A stretch of DNA of 8,315 nt from Bacteroidota bacterium (GCA_947449515.1 CANFSD010000061.1:1-8315); one strand, 5' to 3'; shown: positions 1 through 7,017, numbered from the stretch's first letter. The notes: generated by a model from the sequence alone, not told the origin. Numbers and translations: made by a program.

Positions 1-61
1 AGCCAATTCCCTTTGTGCTTCCGCATACTAAGGCGTTTTTGCCTTTTAAATCAATAATCAT
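1..61 (-). CDS. Short-chain dehydrogenase/reductase (SDR), N-terminal fragment
   Basis: Reading the minus strand from an ATG at 61-59 gives an open frame to the window edge, beginning MIIDLKGKNALVCGSTKGIG. This is the first strand of an SDR Rossmann fold followed by the glycine-rich NAD(P)-binding motif (TGxxxGIG family, here CGSTKGIG at about residues 13-20, with Cys replacing the usual Thr). The family consists of cytosolic NAD(P)H-dependent oxidoreductases of about 250 residues. Only 20 codons are inside the window, so the catalytic Ser-Tyr-Lys residues and the substrate cannot be judged. The gene is divergent from the BatA-domain gene, with 71 bases between their start codons. No SD sequence is seen, which is normal in Bacteroidota. 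The identification rests on one short but very characteristic motif at exactly the expected distance from an ATG. Confidence 0.72.
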   Translation of the reverse strand, partial: MIIDLKGKNALVCGSTKGIG

Positions 62-132
62 TGAACAAAAATAGGCAATTTTCTAAATGTTTATTCCATA
101 TAACTTATTCGATAAACGTATTAAATTGCGCC

Positions 133-2133
133 ATGCACTTTTTGTACCCCAGTTTTCTGTTTGCATTGTTTTTGATAGCCATCCCCGTTATCATCCATTT
201 GTTTAATTTTCGTCGTTATAAGAAAATTGTATTCAGCGATATCCGGTTTTTAAAAAGTTTGGTAGAACAAAACAAAAAGCAACAAAGTATCAAGCAATGG
301 CTCTTATTGCTTTGCAGAATTTTTGCCATTACATTTTTAGTTTTTGCCTTTGCCCAGCCTTTTATACCGAACCAAGGATTGCCGGAAAGCAGAGGAAATT
401 ATTGGGTAAGTGTTTATGTAGATAATAGTTTTTCTATGTTGGGCAACAGCAAGGAGGGAACTTTGCTGGAGGTAGCAAAAGGTAAAGCAAAAGATATTGT
501 TGAAGCTTATGGCAACAAAGACCAATTTCAATTACTTACCAATGATTTTGAAGGAAAACACCAACGGTTTCTGAATAAGAAAGATTTCTTGCAAGCATTG
601 GAAGAATTGGAGGTGAGTCCTATACATAGGGATCTAAATGAAATTAAGAAACGTCAAGTTTCACTTGGTTCGCAACAAGGAGAAAGCAATGGACAACTTT
701 ATTGGATATCCGATTTTCAAAAAAACATGCAGGCTGCTCAATGGGAAAATGATTCAAATACAAGTGTTTTTATTGTGCCGGTTCAAAGCGAATTGCAACA
801 AAATGTATGGATAGATTCTGCCTGGATGCTGGATCCAATAGTGCGTTTAGGGAAACAAAATAAAATAAAAGTACGAATTAAAAATCAAAGTGAAACAGCC
901 TTCGAAAACCAAGCTTTGGTTTTAAAAGTGGATGGTGTTCAAAAAGCAATTCAAACGGTTTCATGTTTGCCAGGTCAATCCACAGAAGTGCTGATAAATC
1001 TTACCTTGAGCGATTTTAATTGGCATGGATTAACACTCACAATTACTGATTATCCCATTGTTTTTGATGATGCTTATTTTCTTTCGGTTCGCGCCAAAGA
1101 ATTTGCAAATGTTTTGTTGTTAAATGATGAAACTGAAATAAAATCTTTTAAAAATGTTTTTGCCGTTGACCCTTTTTACCATTTAAAAATTTCATCCTTT
1201 GGGCAAATTAATTTTGAAGAGTTCTCCAAACAATCCTTAATTATTTTAAATGAACCTTCTCAAATTGGTTCGGGCCTAAGTGCAGAATTATTGAAATATG
1301 TGAAGGCAGGCGGACAATTATTATTTATTCCAAATCCTGCACCTTCAGATTTAACCAGTATTCGTCAGTTTGGCGCAGAAATGGGTTTCGCTTTGAACCA
1401 ATTGAATAGGCAAACAACACAGCTTGCAAAAATTGAAAGCAAGGATCCATTGTTTGCAAATGTTTTTTCAAAAGTGCCAGACCTGGCAAATCTTCCTAGC
1501 TGTAATGAGTGGTGGCAATTAGAAGGGGCCGCACTTAGGGTTCTATTGGAATTGAATAACAACCAAATATTGTTGGCCAAAATTAAAAGAGGTGAGGGGC
1601 AGTGCTATATTAGCAGTAGTTCATTTAATAGCAGAGTGAATGGTCTTTGCAAACATGCCTTGTTTGTGCCCATTATGTTAAATATGCCTTTGCAAGGAGG
1701 AACTAAGCAATTTGCAAGCTTTACTTTTGGACAGCAAAGTCCATTTCAGTTTGAAGCCAATAACACGCAGAAGATTTTTACGCTGCAAATGGGTAAAATT
1801 AATCACTTATTTGAAGCAAAAATTAGCGGGAATATTGCCTATGCACAACTAAATGGTCACCTAAATGTAGCCGGAGTGTATGATTTGTTGGAGGCCAAGC
1901 AAAACATTGCAAAATTGGCCTTTAATTATTCCCGATCAGAATCCTATCAAGGATGGATGGATTTAAGTACCTTGGAAAAAGAGCAGAATGCCCAAGTGCT
2001 CAACAAGGATACAAAACTGCTAAAGGCCAAAGTGGAGAAGGAAATGCAAGGCACACACTTTTGGAAATGGGCGCTTGCGTTTGCTCTCGTTTTCTTGCTG
2101 TTGGAGATGCTAATCCTAAAATGGATGAAGTAA
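133..2133 (+). CDS. BatA-domain (N-terminal double-transmembrane) von Willebrand-like membrane protein
   Basis: From the ATG at 133 the protein has 666 residues. The first ~80 residues match the BatA/aerotolerance N-terminal type: a helix at about 5-25, a basic loop with FRRYKK at 26-31, a second helix at about 55-76, then AQPF. A von Willebrand A-like domain follows. D97, S99 and S101 (DNSFS) form a DxSxS metal-site motif and D194 lies in WISDFQ; the MIDAS threonine is not obvious. A central part from about 326 to 400 (NVLLLND ... GGQLLFIPNP) resembles the GATase-like fold found in such proteins. A last helix spans about 645-662. The basic loop and basic C-terminus suggest that the bulk is periplasmic. 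An in-frame TTG at 61 would add 24 uncharacteristic residues, and its first base pairs with the start codon of the divergent gene, so 133 is preferred. The exact function is unknown. Homologues are, from memory, commonly near dihydroorotase genes in Bacteroidota. Confidence 0.85.
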   Translation: MHFLYPSFLFALFLIAIPVIIHLFNFRRYKKIVFSDIRFLKSLVEQNKKQQSIKQWLLLLCRIFAITFLVFAFAQPFIPNQGLPESRGNYWVSVYVDNSFSMLGNSKEGTLLEVAKGKAKDIVEAYGNKDQFQLLTNDFEGKHQRFLNKKDFLQALEELEVSPIHRDLNEIKKRQVSLGSQQGESNGQLYWISDFQKNMQAAQWENDSNTSVFIVPVQSELQQNVWIDSAWMLDPIVRLGKQNKIKVRIKNQSETAFENQALVLKVDGVQKAIQTVSCLPGQSTEVLINLTLSDFNWHGLTLTITDYPIVFDDAYFLSVRAKEFANVLLLNDETEIKSFKNVFAVDPFYHLKISSFGQINFEEFSKQSLIILNEPSQIGSGLSAELLKYVKAGGQLLFIPNPAPSDLTSIRQFGAEMGFALNQLNRQTTQLAKIESKDPLFANVFSKVPDLANLPSCNEWWQLEGAALRVLLELNNNQILLAKIKRGEGQCYISSSSFNSRVNGLCKHALFVPIMLNMPLQGGTKQFASFTFGQQSPFQFEANNTQKIFTLQMGKINHLFEAKISGNIAYAQLNGHLNVAGVYDLLEAKQNIAKLAFNYSRSESYQGWMDLSTLEKEQNAQVLNKDTKLLKAKVEKEMQGTHFWKWALAFALVFLLLEMLILKWMK

Positions 2134-2162
2134 AAAAAACACCAAATTTCGTCTTTCTTGCA

Positions 2163-2190
2163 AATAGATTGCCTGAAACCTAAATCTATT
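2163..2190. repeat. 8-bp inverted repeat upstream of the dihydroorotase-like gene
   Basis: AATAGATT (2163-2170) is perfectly mirrored by AATCTATT (2183-2190), with a 12-base spacer. The arms are AT-rich and no T-run follows, so this is a poor terminator for the upstream gene. It sits just upstream of the TATATTTG -7 box at 2203, where a transcription factor could bind. With arms this short it may be chance. Confidence 0.3.
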
Positions 2191-2202
2191 CAATAAAATT
2201 CC

Positions 2203-2210
2203 TATATTTG
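2203..2210 (+). promoter_or_regulatory. Candidate Bacteroidota -7 box for the dihydroorotase-glycosyltransferase operon
   Basis: TATATTTG matches the Bacteroidota -7 consensus TAnnTTTG exactly. It would start transcription near 2216, leaving a leader of roughly 27 bases before the ATG at 2243. No TTG lies at the usual 17-23 bases upstream (the nearest is at 2169-2171, too far), so the -33 element is missing or degenerate. The gap of 109 bases after the BatA-domain gene is the largest in this gene run, which supports a separate promoter here, although read-through from upstream remains possible. Confidence 0.45.
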
Positions 2211-2242
2211 CTAAAAGCTATAATACAGCAAATTTTTCTCGG

Positions 2243-3520
2243 ATGAAGTTATTAATCAGCAACGTACAGGTTTGTGATCTTCAATCGCCCTTTCACGGCA
2301 AAACCTGCGATATTTTGGTCAATGGCGGAAGCATTGAGCAGATTTTTCCTTCCTCAAAGAAGCACTTTTCACCATTACCCAAATCTATCAAACATATTGA
2401 AGGCAAAGGCCAATTATTGTTTCCTGGTCTTTTTGATTTACGCGCAGATTTTTGCGATCCAGGCTTTGAATACAAAGAAGATCTAGCAAGCGGTGCCGAA
2501 ACAGCACTTAGCGGTGGTTTTACGGATGTGGCTTTGTTGCCATCTACCGATCCTTGCAGAGATTCGAAAATTGGGATTGACTACGTTGTTAAACAAAGCA
2601 AAGATTTGTCAATTCATATCCATGCTTATGGAGCCTTGAGCCAAAATAGAGAAGGCAAAGAATTAGCAGAATATTTCGATATGAAATCTGCTGGAGCAAT
2701 TGGTTTTACTGATGGTAACAGAGCAATGGCCAATTCTGGTTTATTGTTAAGAGCCTTGCTTTATAATAAAATTTTTGATGGGCTCTGTGTGGTTCTTCCT
2801 AATGATCCTTACATCAGCGAAGGTGGAATTATGCATGAAGGTAATACCAGTACCTTGCTTGGCTTAAAAGGTATTCCTTCTTTGGCAGAAGAATTAATGG
2901 TTCATCGCGATATTGAACTGGTAAAATATACTGGAGGGCGATTGCACTTTTCGGCAATTACCAGTAAAGGTTCTGTAGAATTAATTCGTAAGGCAAAAAA
3001 ACAAGGCTTGAGCATTACCGCAGATGTTGCTTTTGCAAATCTGTGCTATACAGATGCACAATTAATAGATTACGATGCCAATTTTAAGTTGGTTCCGCCA
3101 TTGCGTGGTAAACAAGATCAAAAAGCATTGTGGGAAGGCATACAGGATGGCACGCTTGATGCCATTGTTAGTAATCACCAACCGCAAAATAAAGAACACA
3201 AAGAAGTTGAATTTGAATATGCCTTGCCAGGAATGATAGGTTTGCAAACCATGCTGTCTGTTCTTATTCAAAATAAACCAGCACAAGTTGATTTAGAAAA
3301 ATTAATTGCAGCACTCAGCATTGGACCACGTAATGTTTTAAAGCAAGACAAGGCCATTATTGATTGCAATGCCACCTCATTCGTTTTGTTTCATCCAAGC
3401 AAAAATTGGGTTTACAATAACAATTTATCTAAATCAGAAAACGCTCCATTAATTAATCAAAAAATTCAAGGTGTGGTTAGCTTGGTTGCCTGCAAAAACA
3501 AAATACATATCTCTAAATAA
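2243..3520 (+). CDS. Dihydroorotase-family protein lacking metal ligands (probable pseudoenzyme)
   Basis: This 425-residue amidohydrolase has a clear dihydroorotase framework along its whole length: an N-terminal beta-sandwich strand, PGLFD at 61-65, DPG at 72-74, GFTDVALLPSTDP at 92-104, GALSQ at 130-134, LGLKGIPSLAEE at 206-217, RDIELVKYTGGRLH at 222-235, VPPLR at 284-288 and DGTLDAIVSNHQPQ at 302-315. Active dihydroorotases convert carbamoyl aspartate to dihydroorotate in pyrimidine synthesis and bind zinc. Here the HxH pair reads R67-A-D69, the arginine of the HLRxP motif is C71, the histidine of the HCED-like motif is L185, the histidine after RLHxx is A238, and the catalytic aspartate of TDHAPH is N311 with the last histidine Q315. 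Automatic annotation would call it pyrC, but catalysis looks impossible. Inactive paralogues (PyrC') are known partners of aspartate transcarbamoylase. The start ATG at 2243 gives the expected N-terminus. The stop overlaps the next start by one base. Confidence 0.9.
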   Translation: MKLLISNVQVCDLQSPFHGKTCDILVNGGSIEQIFPSSKKHFSPLPKSIKHIEGKGQLLFPGLFDLRADFCDPGFEYKEDLASGAETALSGGFTDVALLPSTDPCRDSKIGIDYVVKQSKDLSIHIHAYGALSQNREGKELAEYFDMKSAGAIGFTDGNRAMANSGLLLRALLYNKIFDGLCVVLPNDPYISEGGIMHEGNTSTLLGLKGIPSLAEELMVHRDIELVKYTGGRLHFSAITSKGSVELIRKAKKQGLSITADVAFANLCYTDAQLIDYDANFKLVPPLRGKQDQKALWEGIQDGTLDAIVSNHQPQNKEHKEVEFEYALPGMIGLQTMLSVLIQNKPAQVDLEKLIAALSIGPRNVLKQDKAIIDCNATSFVLFHPSKNWVYNNNLSKSENAPLINQKIQGVVSLVACKNKIHISK

Positions 3521-4191
3521 TGAAAGAAATAAATCCATCTCAAATGGCGGTAAGCGCAAGTTTAGCCGCAATTATACAAAGTTTTTTAGGTAAGGATGCT
3601 GCCGCAAAAGTGGTAGAAGAAATTGCCGTTATTATTCAAAATGACCACCTGGATTTTTTAGAACGCAATAAGCAATTGGACAATTGGTTGAGCAATAATG
3701 CCAATTGTGAAGTTTTAGGTGACGTTTTGTTTGATTTATTAATGGTTCAATTTCTATCGGCAGAAATGCACGATGAAGAATATTTTGATTCTCCAGAATG
3801 GAACGAAATTGAGAACAAAACCCTTGACCGTGGTTCAGAGATGTTGAACCTGTTTTTGTACCTGAGCGAGGCGCGTGAAACAGAAGTAGAGGTTAGCTTG
3901 GAAGATTTCTTAAATGAGTTTCTATTGGTTGGAGAAGATGAATTCCAAGATGAATACAGAATTTATGAAAGTCTTATTGTGAATGAAGACCTAATTGAAG
4001 CCAATTTGGAAGAAATTAGAAACATTCAAAAAACAGTGAAACCAGATACTGGCTTGCAAGATTATTTCGTTTCTTTGGTGTTGTTCTTCCAGTCTGCAGA
4101 AGGCGTTGGAACACAAGAAGAATTAATTGAAGGACTAGATGCATTTGAATTGGCAATCCTTCATGGAATGCTGGCATTTCATCAAAACTAA
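3520..4191 (+). CDS. Acidic hypothetical protein
   Basis: I do not recognise this 223-residue protein. It has no signal peptide and no convincing membrane segment, and looks soluble and mainly helical. By my count it has about 47 Asp/Glu against about 12 Lys/Arg, so it is strongly acidic, most densely from about residue 82 to 165 (HDEEYFD, GEDEFQDEY). Hydrophobic helix-like stretches lie at about 8-24, 28-40, 66-80, 106-116, 180-192 and 208-221. Its ATG is fused to the previous stop (TAATG), which indicates translational coupling with the dihydroorotase-like gene, and it is followed 16 bases later by the DUF4199-like gene. Tight coupling suggests a partner or accessory role for one of the neighbours, but that is inference. 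Codon use and AT content resemble the flanking genes, so there is no sign of recent transfer. Confidence 0.85.
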   Translation: MKEINPSQMAVSASLAAIIQSFLGKDAAAKVVEEIAVIIQNDHLDFLERNKQLDNWLSNNANCEVLGDVLFDLLMVQFLSAEMHDEEYFDSPEWNEIENKTLDRGSEMLNLFLYLSEARETEVEVSLEDFLNEFLLVGEDEFQDEYRIYESLIVNEDLIEANLEEIRNIQKTVKPDTGLQDYFVSLVLFFQSAEGVGTQEELIEGLDAFELAILHGMLAFHQN

Positions 4192-4207
4192 TTTCATATT
4201 CAAGTAA

Positions 4208-4756
4208 ATGGACCAAAACGCTGCAAATTCTAAAGGGCAACTCATCGCTAAATTTGGGCTTATCAATGCTTTGTTGTTAATAGCATTGAACCTGCTTGGT
4301 TATATAACCAATACGCAAATTAGCTTTAGTCTGCTCTATAAAATTTTGGTTTTTGCCATTGTTATTGGAACAAGCTATTTTGGAATAATAGCCTGCAGAA
4401 AAGAAAATCATGAAGGTTTCTTGACCTACGGACAGGGAGTTGGAATTGGTTTTTTAATCAATGCCTTGGGCTGTTTTATCTTGAGTTTTTATACCTATAT
4501 TTTTGTAGTATTTATTGATCCAGATTTCTTAGCAAATATTATCATGCAAGCAAAAAAAATGATGATTGAACGCGGAGATTCAGAAGAATTGATAAGCACT
4601 TCCATGGAATGGGTTAAAAAATTTACAACCCCATTTTACTTTTCTTTATTTGCTGGTATTGGTAATTTGTTTTCAAGCCTAATTGGAGTTTTATTATTGG
4701 CTATTTTTACCCGCAAAGAAGATCCTAATTCACATTACAATTCATTGAACAATTAA
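4208..4756 (+). CDS. DUF4199-like four-helix membrane protein
   Basis: The 182-residue product has four hydrophobic segments at about 16-34, 42-62, 76-103 and 145-167. The stretch between the third and fourth (about 105-140) is charged and probably amphipathic, and the C-terminal tail is polar. This layout, the GIIACRKENHEGFLTYGQGVGIGF pattern at about 59-82 (read in parts: ACRKEN, GFLTYGQG), and the length fit the Bacteroidota family DUF4199, whose function is unknown. It is an inner-membrane protein. The gene starts 16 bases after the acidic protein and ends 3 bases before the family 2 glycosyltransferase, so it is very likely co-transcribed with both. In Bacteroidota, from memory, DUF4199 genes commonly stand next to such glycosyltransferases, which hints at a role in envelope sugar transfer, but nothing in the sequence shows a reaction. 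Confidence 0.82.
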   Translation: MDQNAANSKGQLIAKFGLINALLLIALNLLGYITNTQISFSLLYKILVFAIVIGTSYFGIIACRKENHEGFLTYGQGVGIGFLINALGCFILSFYTYIFVVFIDPDFLANIIMQAKKMMIERGDSEELISTSMEWVKKFTTPFYFSLFAGIGNLFSSLIGVLLLAIFTRKEDPNSHYNSLNN

Positions 4757-4759
4757 AAA

Positions 4760-5740
4760 ATGAACGATTCTAACATAGATATTTCAGTTGTCATTCCATT
4801 TCTAAATGAAGAAGAATCTATTCCAGAGCTTTTGGCATGGATTGAAAAAGTAATGCAAGAAAATAAGTTTTCTTATGAAATCTTATTAATTGATGATGGT
4901 AGCAGCGATCGCTCATGGAAAATTGTGGAAGAAAACAGCCAACGTAATCCCTTTATTAAAGCTATAAAATTTAGAAGGAATTACGGAAAATCTGCAGCAC
5001 TTAATGTGGGTTTTCATGCAGTGCTTGGAAAGGTTGTAATTACCATGGATGCAGATATGCAGGATAGTCCAGATGAAATTCCTGAACTTTATAAAATGAT
5101 AACTGCAGATGGTTATGACCTGGTAAGTGGATGGAAAAAGAAACGTTATGATCCAATAACCAAAACCATTCCTACCAAATTTTTTAATGCAGCAACACGT
5201 GCCATTTCTGGTATTCAATTACATGATTTTAACTGTGGCTTAAAGGCCTACAGAAACGAGGTTGTTAAGTCAATTGAAGTTTACAATGAAATGCACCGTT
5301 ATATACCTGTAATTGCTAAATGGGCAGGCTTTAAAAACATTGCAGAAAAGGTAGTTCAGCACCGTGCACGTAAATATGGTTCTACCAAATTTGGGGGCAT
5401 TTCTCGCTTTATTAATGGCTTTTTAGATTTATTAACCATCTTCTTTGTTTCTAAATTTGGCAAGCGTCCAATGCACTTTTTTGGTGTATGGGGAACAGTC
5501 ATGTTTATGCTAGGGTTTATGGGTGCACTTTATATTGGACTAGAAAAAATATATTTGGTATACCGTGGCGATATTGTTCCAAGAAATATTACCGATCAAC
5601 CATTGTTCTTTCTTTGCTTGGTATCTCTTATCATTGGATCTCAATTGTTCCTTGCAGGGTTTATTGGGGAAATGATTTCACGCAATGCCACCGAAAGAAA
5701 TGTATACGGTATAACCAAACGTTTGGGCATTGAAGGATAA
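4760..5740 (+). CDS. Family 2 glycosyltransferase, GtrB/DPM1-like polyprenyl-phosphate type
   Basis: This 326-residue enzyme should transfer a sugar from a nucleotide sugar to polyprenyl (undecaprenyl) phosphate on the cytoplasmic face of the inner membrane, making a lipid-linked donor. Its GT-A domain shows VVIPFLNEEESIPEL at about 10-24, LLIDDGSSD at 42-50, RRNYGKSAALNVGF at 72-85, the DxD-containing DADMQDSPDE at 97-106, FNCGLKAYR at 157-165, MHRYIPV at 178-184 and HRARKYGSTKFG at 201-212. Two helices follow at about 237-262 and 282-305, separated by a charged loop, as in GtrB and related synthases. The length is normal for the type. The sugar cannot be read from the sequence. The ATG lies 3 bases after the DUF4199-like stop, and the 3' end overlaps the next gene by 11 bases, so the pair is probably translationally coupled. 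Confidence 0.93.
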   Translation: MNDSNIDISVVIPFLNEEESIPELLAWIEKVMQENKFSYEILLIDDGSSDRSWKIVEENSQRNPFIKAIKFRRNYGKSAALNVGFHAVLGKVVITMDADMQDSPDEIPELYKMITADGYDLVSGWKKKRYDPITKTIPTKFFNAATRAISGIQLHDFNCGLKAYRNEVVKSIEVYNEMHRYIPVIAKWAGFKNIAEKVVQHRARKYGSTKFGGISRFINGFLDLLTIFFVSKFGKRPMHFFGVWGTVMFMLGFMGALYIGLEKIYLVYRGDIVPRNITDQPLFFLCLVSLIIGSQLFLAGFIGEMISRNATERNVYGITKRLGIEG

Positions 5741-6857
5741 AAAGAAAATTTTAATTATAGGTCCTGCCTTCCCTTTGCGTGGAGGCCTGGCAACCTATGA
5801 TGAGCGCTTGTGCCGTGAGTTTATTTCATTGGGACATGCCTGTGAAATTCTGAGTTTTTCTCTGCAATATCCTTCCTTATTATTTCCCGGTAAAACACAA
5901 TTTTCTAGCGACCCAATTCCTACGGATATTGTCATTCATTCAGAAATAAATTCAATCAATCCCTTCAATTGGATTGTTACGGGAAAAAAGTTTGCTAAGA
6001 AAAAATACGACCTAGTAATTATCCGTTATTGGATGAGTTTTATGGCGCCATCATTTGGAACTATAGCGCGTGAATTAAAAAAATCTGGAGCAAGAATCAT
6101 CAGTATCACCGATAATATTGTACCCCACGAAAAACGTTTTTTTGATACTGCTTTTACCAATTATTTTCTAAATGCATGCGATGGGTTTTTAAGCATGTCA
6201 AAGGAAGTGCAACAACAAGCGCAAGCCTTACAACCCAATAAAACGGTTGCCTACGTGCCACATCCAATGTATGATATGTTTGGTCCACCCATCCAAAAGG
6301 AAATTGCAAAAAAACAATTGAGCTTGGATCCACAATGTCATTACTTGTTGTTTTTTGGCTTTATTAGAAAATACAAGGGCTTGAGTTTGCTATTGGAAAG
6401 TTTTGCAAAATTGAAGCATAAAGAATTAAAAGTAAAACTAATTGTAGCCGGTGAGTTTTATGAAGATGCCGCTCCTTACCTTGCTCAGATAAAAGAACTA
6501 GGTATAGAAAATGAGGTACTCATGAAAACCGACTTTATTCCAAATGCAGAGGTGTCTCAATATTTTTCAGCTGCAGATATGGTAGTGCAAACGTATTTAA
6601 GTGCTACCCAAAGCGGCGTTACCCAAATTGCCTATTATTATAATAAACCTATGTTGGTTACCAATGTAGGAGGTTTAGCAGAACTAGTGCCGAACCAAAA
6701 GGTGGGCTATGTTTGCCCCCTTGATGCCGATGCAATTGCAGCATCCTTGACAGAATTTTATTACCAAGCAAAAGAAAGCACCTTTGCTGCTGGTGTGGCC
6801 GAGGAAAAACAGAAATTTACCTGGAACTATTTGGTAGATTCCCTCTTTTCTGTTTAA
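5730..6857 (+). CDS. GT4-like glycosyltransferase (GT-B fold)
   Basis: The 375-residue product has a GT-B layout. The N-terminal half begins KILIIGPAFPLRGGLATY (6-23), with the glycine-rich loop of GT4 enzymes, and continues through YDLVIIRYWMSF (93-104) and TDNIVPHE (127-134). The C-terminal half has YVPHPMYDMF (175-184), LLFFGFIRKYKGLSLLLESF (206-225), LIVAGEF (237-243), SAADMVVQTY (280-289) and NKPMLVTNVGGLAELV (305-320). The usual E-x7-E nucleotide-sugar motif is not evident; that segment reads SATQSGVTQIAYYYNKP (291-307), with no glutamate. It would act in the cytoplasm or at the membrane surface on envelope glycans; donor and acceptor are unknown. The start is a TTG inside the preceding gene (11-base overlap). 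No in-frame ATG gives a complete first beta strand, so TTG is the best choice, and coupling to the upstream GT2 explains the weak start. Confidence 0.88.
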   Translation: MKDKKKILIIGPAFPLRGGLATYDERLCREFISLGHACEILSFSLQYPSLLFPGKTQFSSDPIPTDIVIHSEINSINPFNWIVTGKKFAKKKYDLVIIRYWMSFMAPSFGTIARELKKSGARIISITDNIVPHEKRFFDTAFTNYFLNACDGFLSMSKEVQQQAQALQPNKTVAYVPHPMYDMFGPPIQKEIAKKQLSLDPQCHYLLFFGFIRKYKGLSLLLESFAKLKHKELKVKLIVAGEFYEDAAPYLAQIKELGIENEVLMKTDFIPNAEVSQYFSAADMVVQTYLSATQSGVTQIAYYYNKPMLVTNVGGLAELVPNQKVGYVCPLDADAIAASLTEFYYQAKESTFAAGVAEEKQKFTWNYLVDSLFSV

Positions 6858-6987
6858 GTAATTGAAATACAAGCCTTAGTATCAGAATACATTTGGTTTT
6901 TCCCAAAAACAGGAGTGCACTACTTGACCTTTGAACCTAGGTTTTGTTGGTTTAGGAGTGCATTGCGCCAAATATTTAGCTATTGTC
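6858..6987. other. Intergenic region with short repeats upstream of the rpsU promoter
   Basis: These 130 bases separate the glycosyltransferase operon from the rpsU promoter. They hold a perfect but weak hairpin (GTTTTT-CCC-AAAAAC, 6896-6910), a perfect 10-base palindrome AACCTAGGTT (6934-6943), and a 9-base direct repeat AGGAGTGCA at 6911-6919 and 6954-6962. TACATTTG at 6888-6895 also matches the -7 consensus, with a TTG 23 bases upstream at 6862-6864, and could be a second, weaker rpsU promoter. No GC-rich hairpin with a T-run is present, so there is no convincing intrinsic terminator for the upstream operon. No gene is seen. Confidence 0.4.
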
Positions 6988-7017
6988 TTGCATTTGATCA
7001 AAATAAACTTACTTTTG
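6988..7017 (+). promoter_or_regulatory. rpsU promoter, Bacteroidota sigma-A type
   Basis: A TTG (-33 element, 6988-6990) is followed after exactly 19 bases by TACTTTTG (7010-7017), a full match to the -7 consensus TAnnTTTG. Spacing and both boxes agree with the housekeeping promoter described for Bacteroides and Flavobacterium. Transcription would start around 7023, giving a leader of about 42 bases that contains the strong SD of rpsU. Confidence 0.8.

Noticed and set aside
66..73. Minus-strand TATTTTTG matching the -7 consensus in front of the SDR start
   Set aside because: Transcription would begin at or just inside the ATG at 61, and no TTG lies 17-23 bases upstream; probably chance in AT-rich DNA.
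61..132. TTG-initiated extension of the BatA-domain protein
   Set aside because: The extra 24 residues are unlike the family, and the ATG at 133 begins directly at the typical N-terminal helix.
1953..2183. 76-codon plus-strand frame overlapping the end of the BatA-domain gene
   Set aside because: It is an out-of-frame shadow of the coding sequence of the C-terminal helix, with no family features.
4913..5218. 101-codon open frame on the minus strand
   Set aside because: It lies entirely antisense to the well-supported family 2 glycosyltransferase, and its Cys/His/Phe-rich product has no family features.
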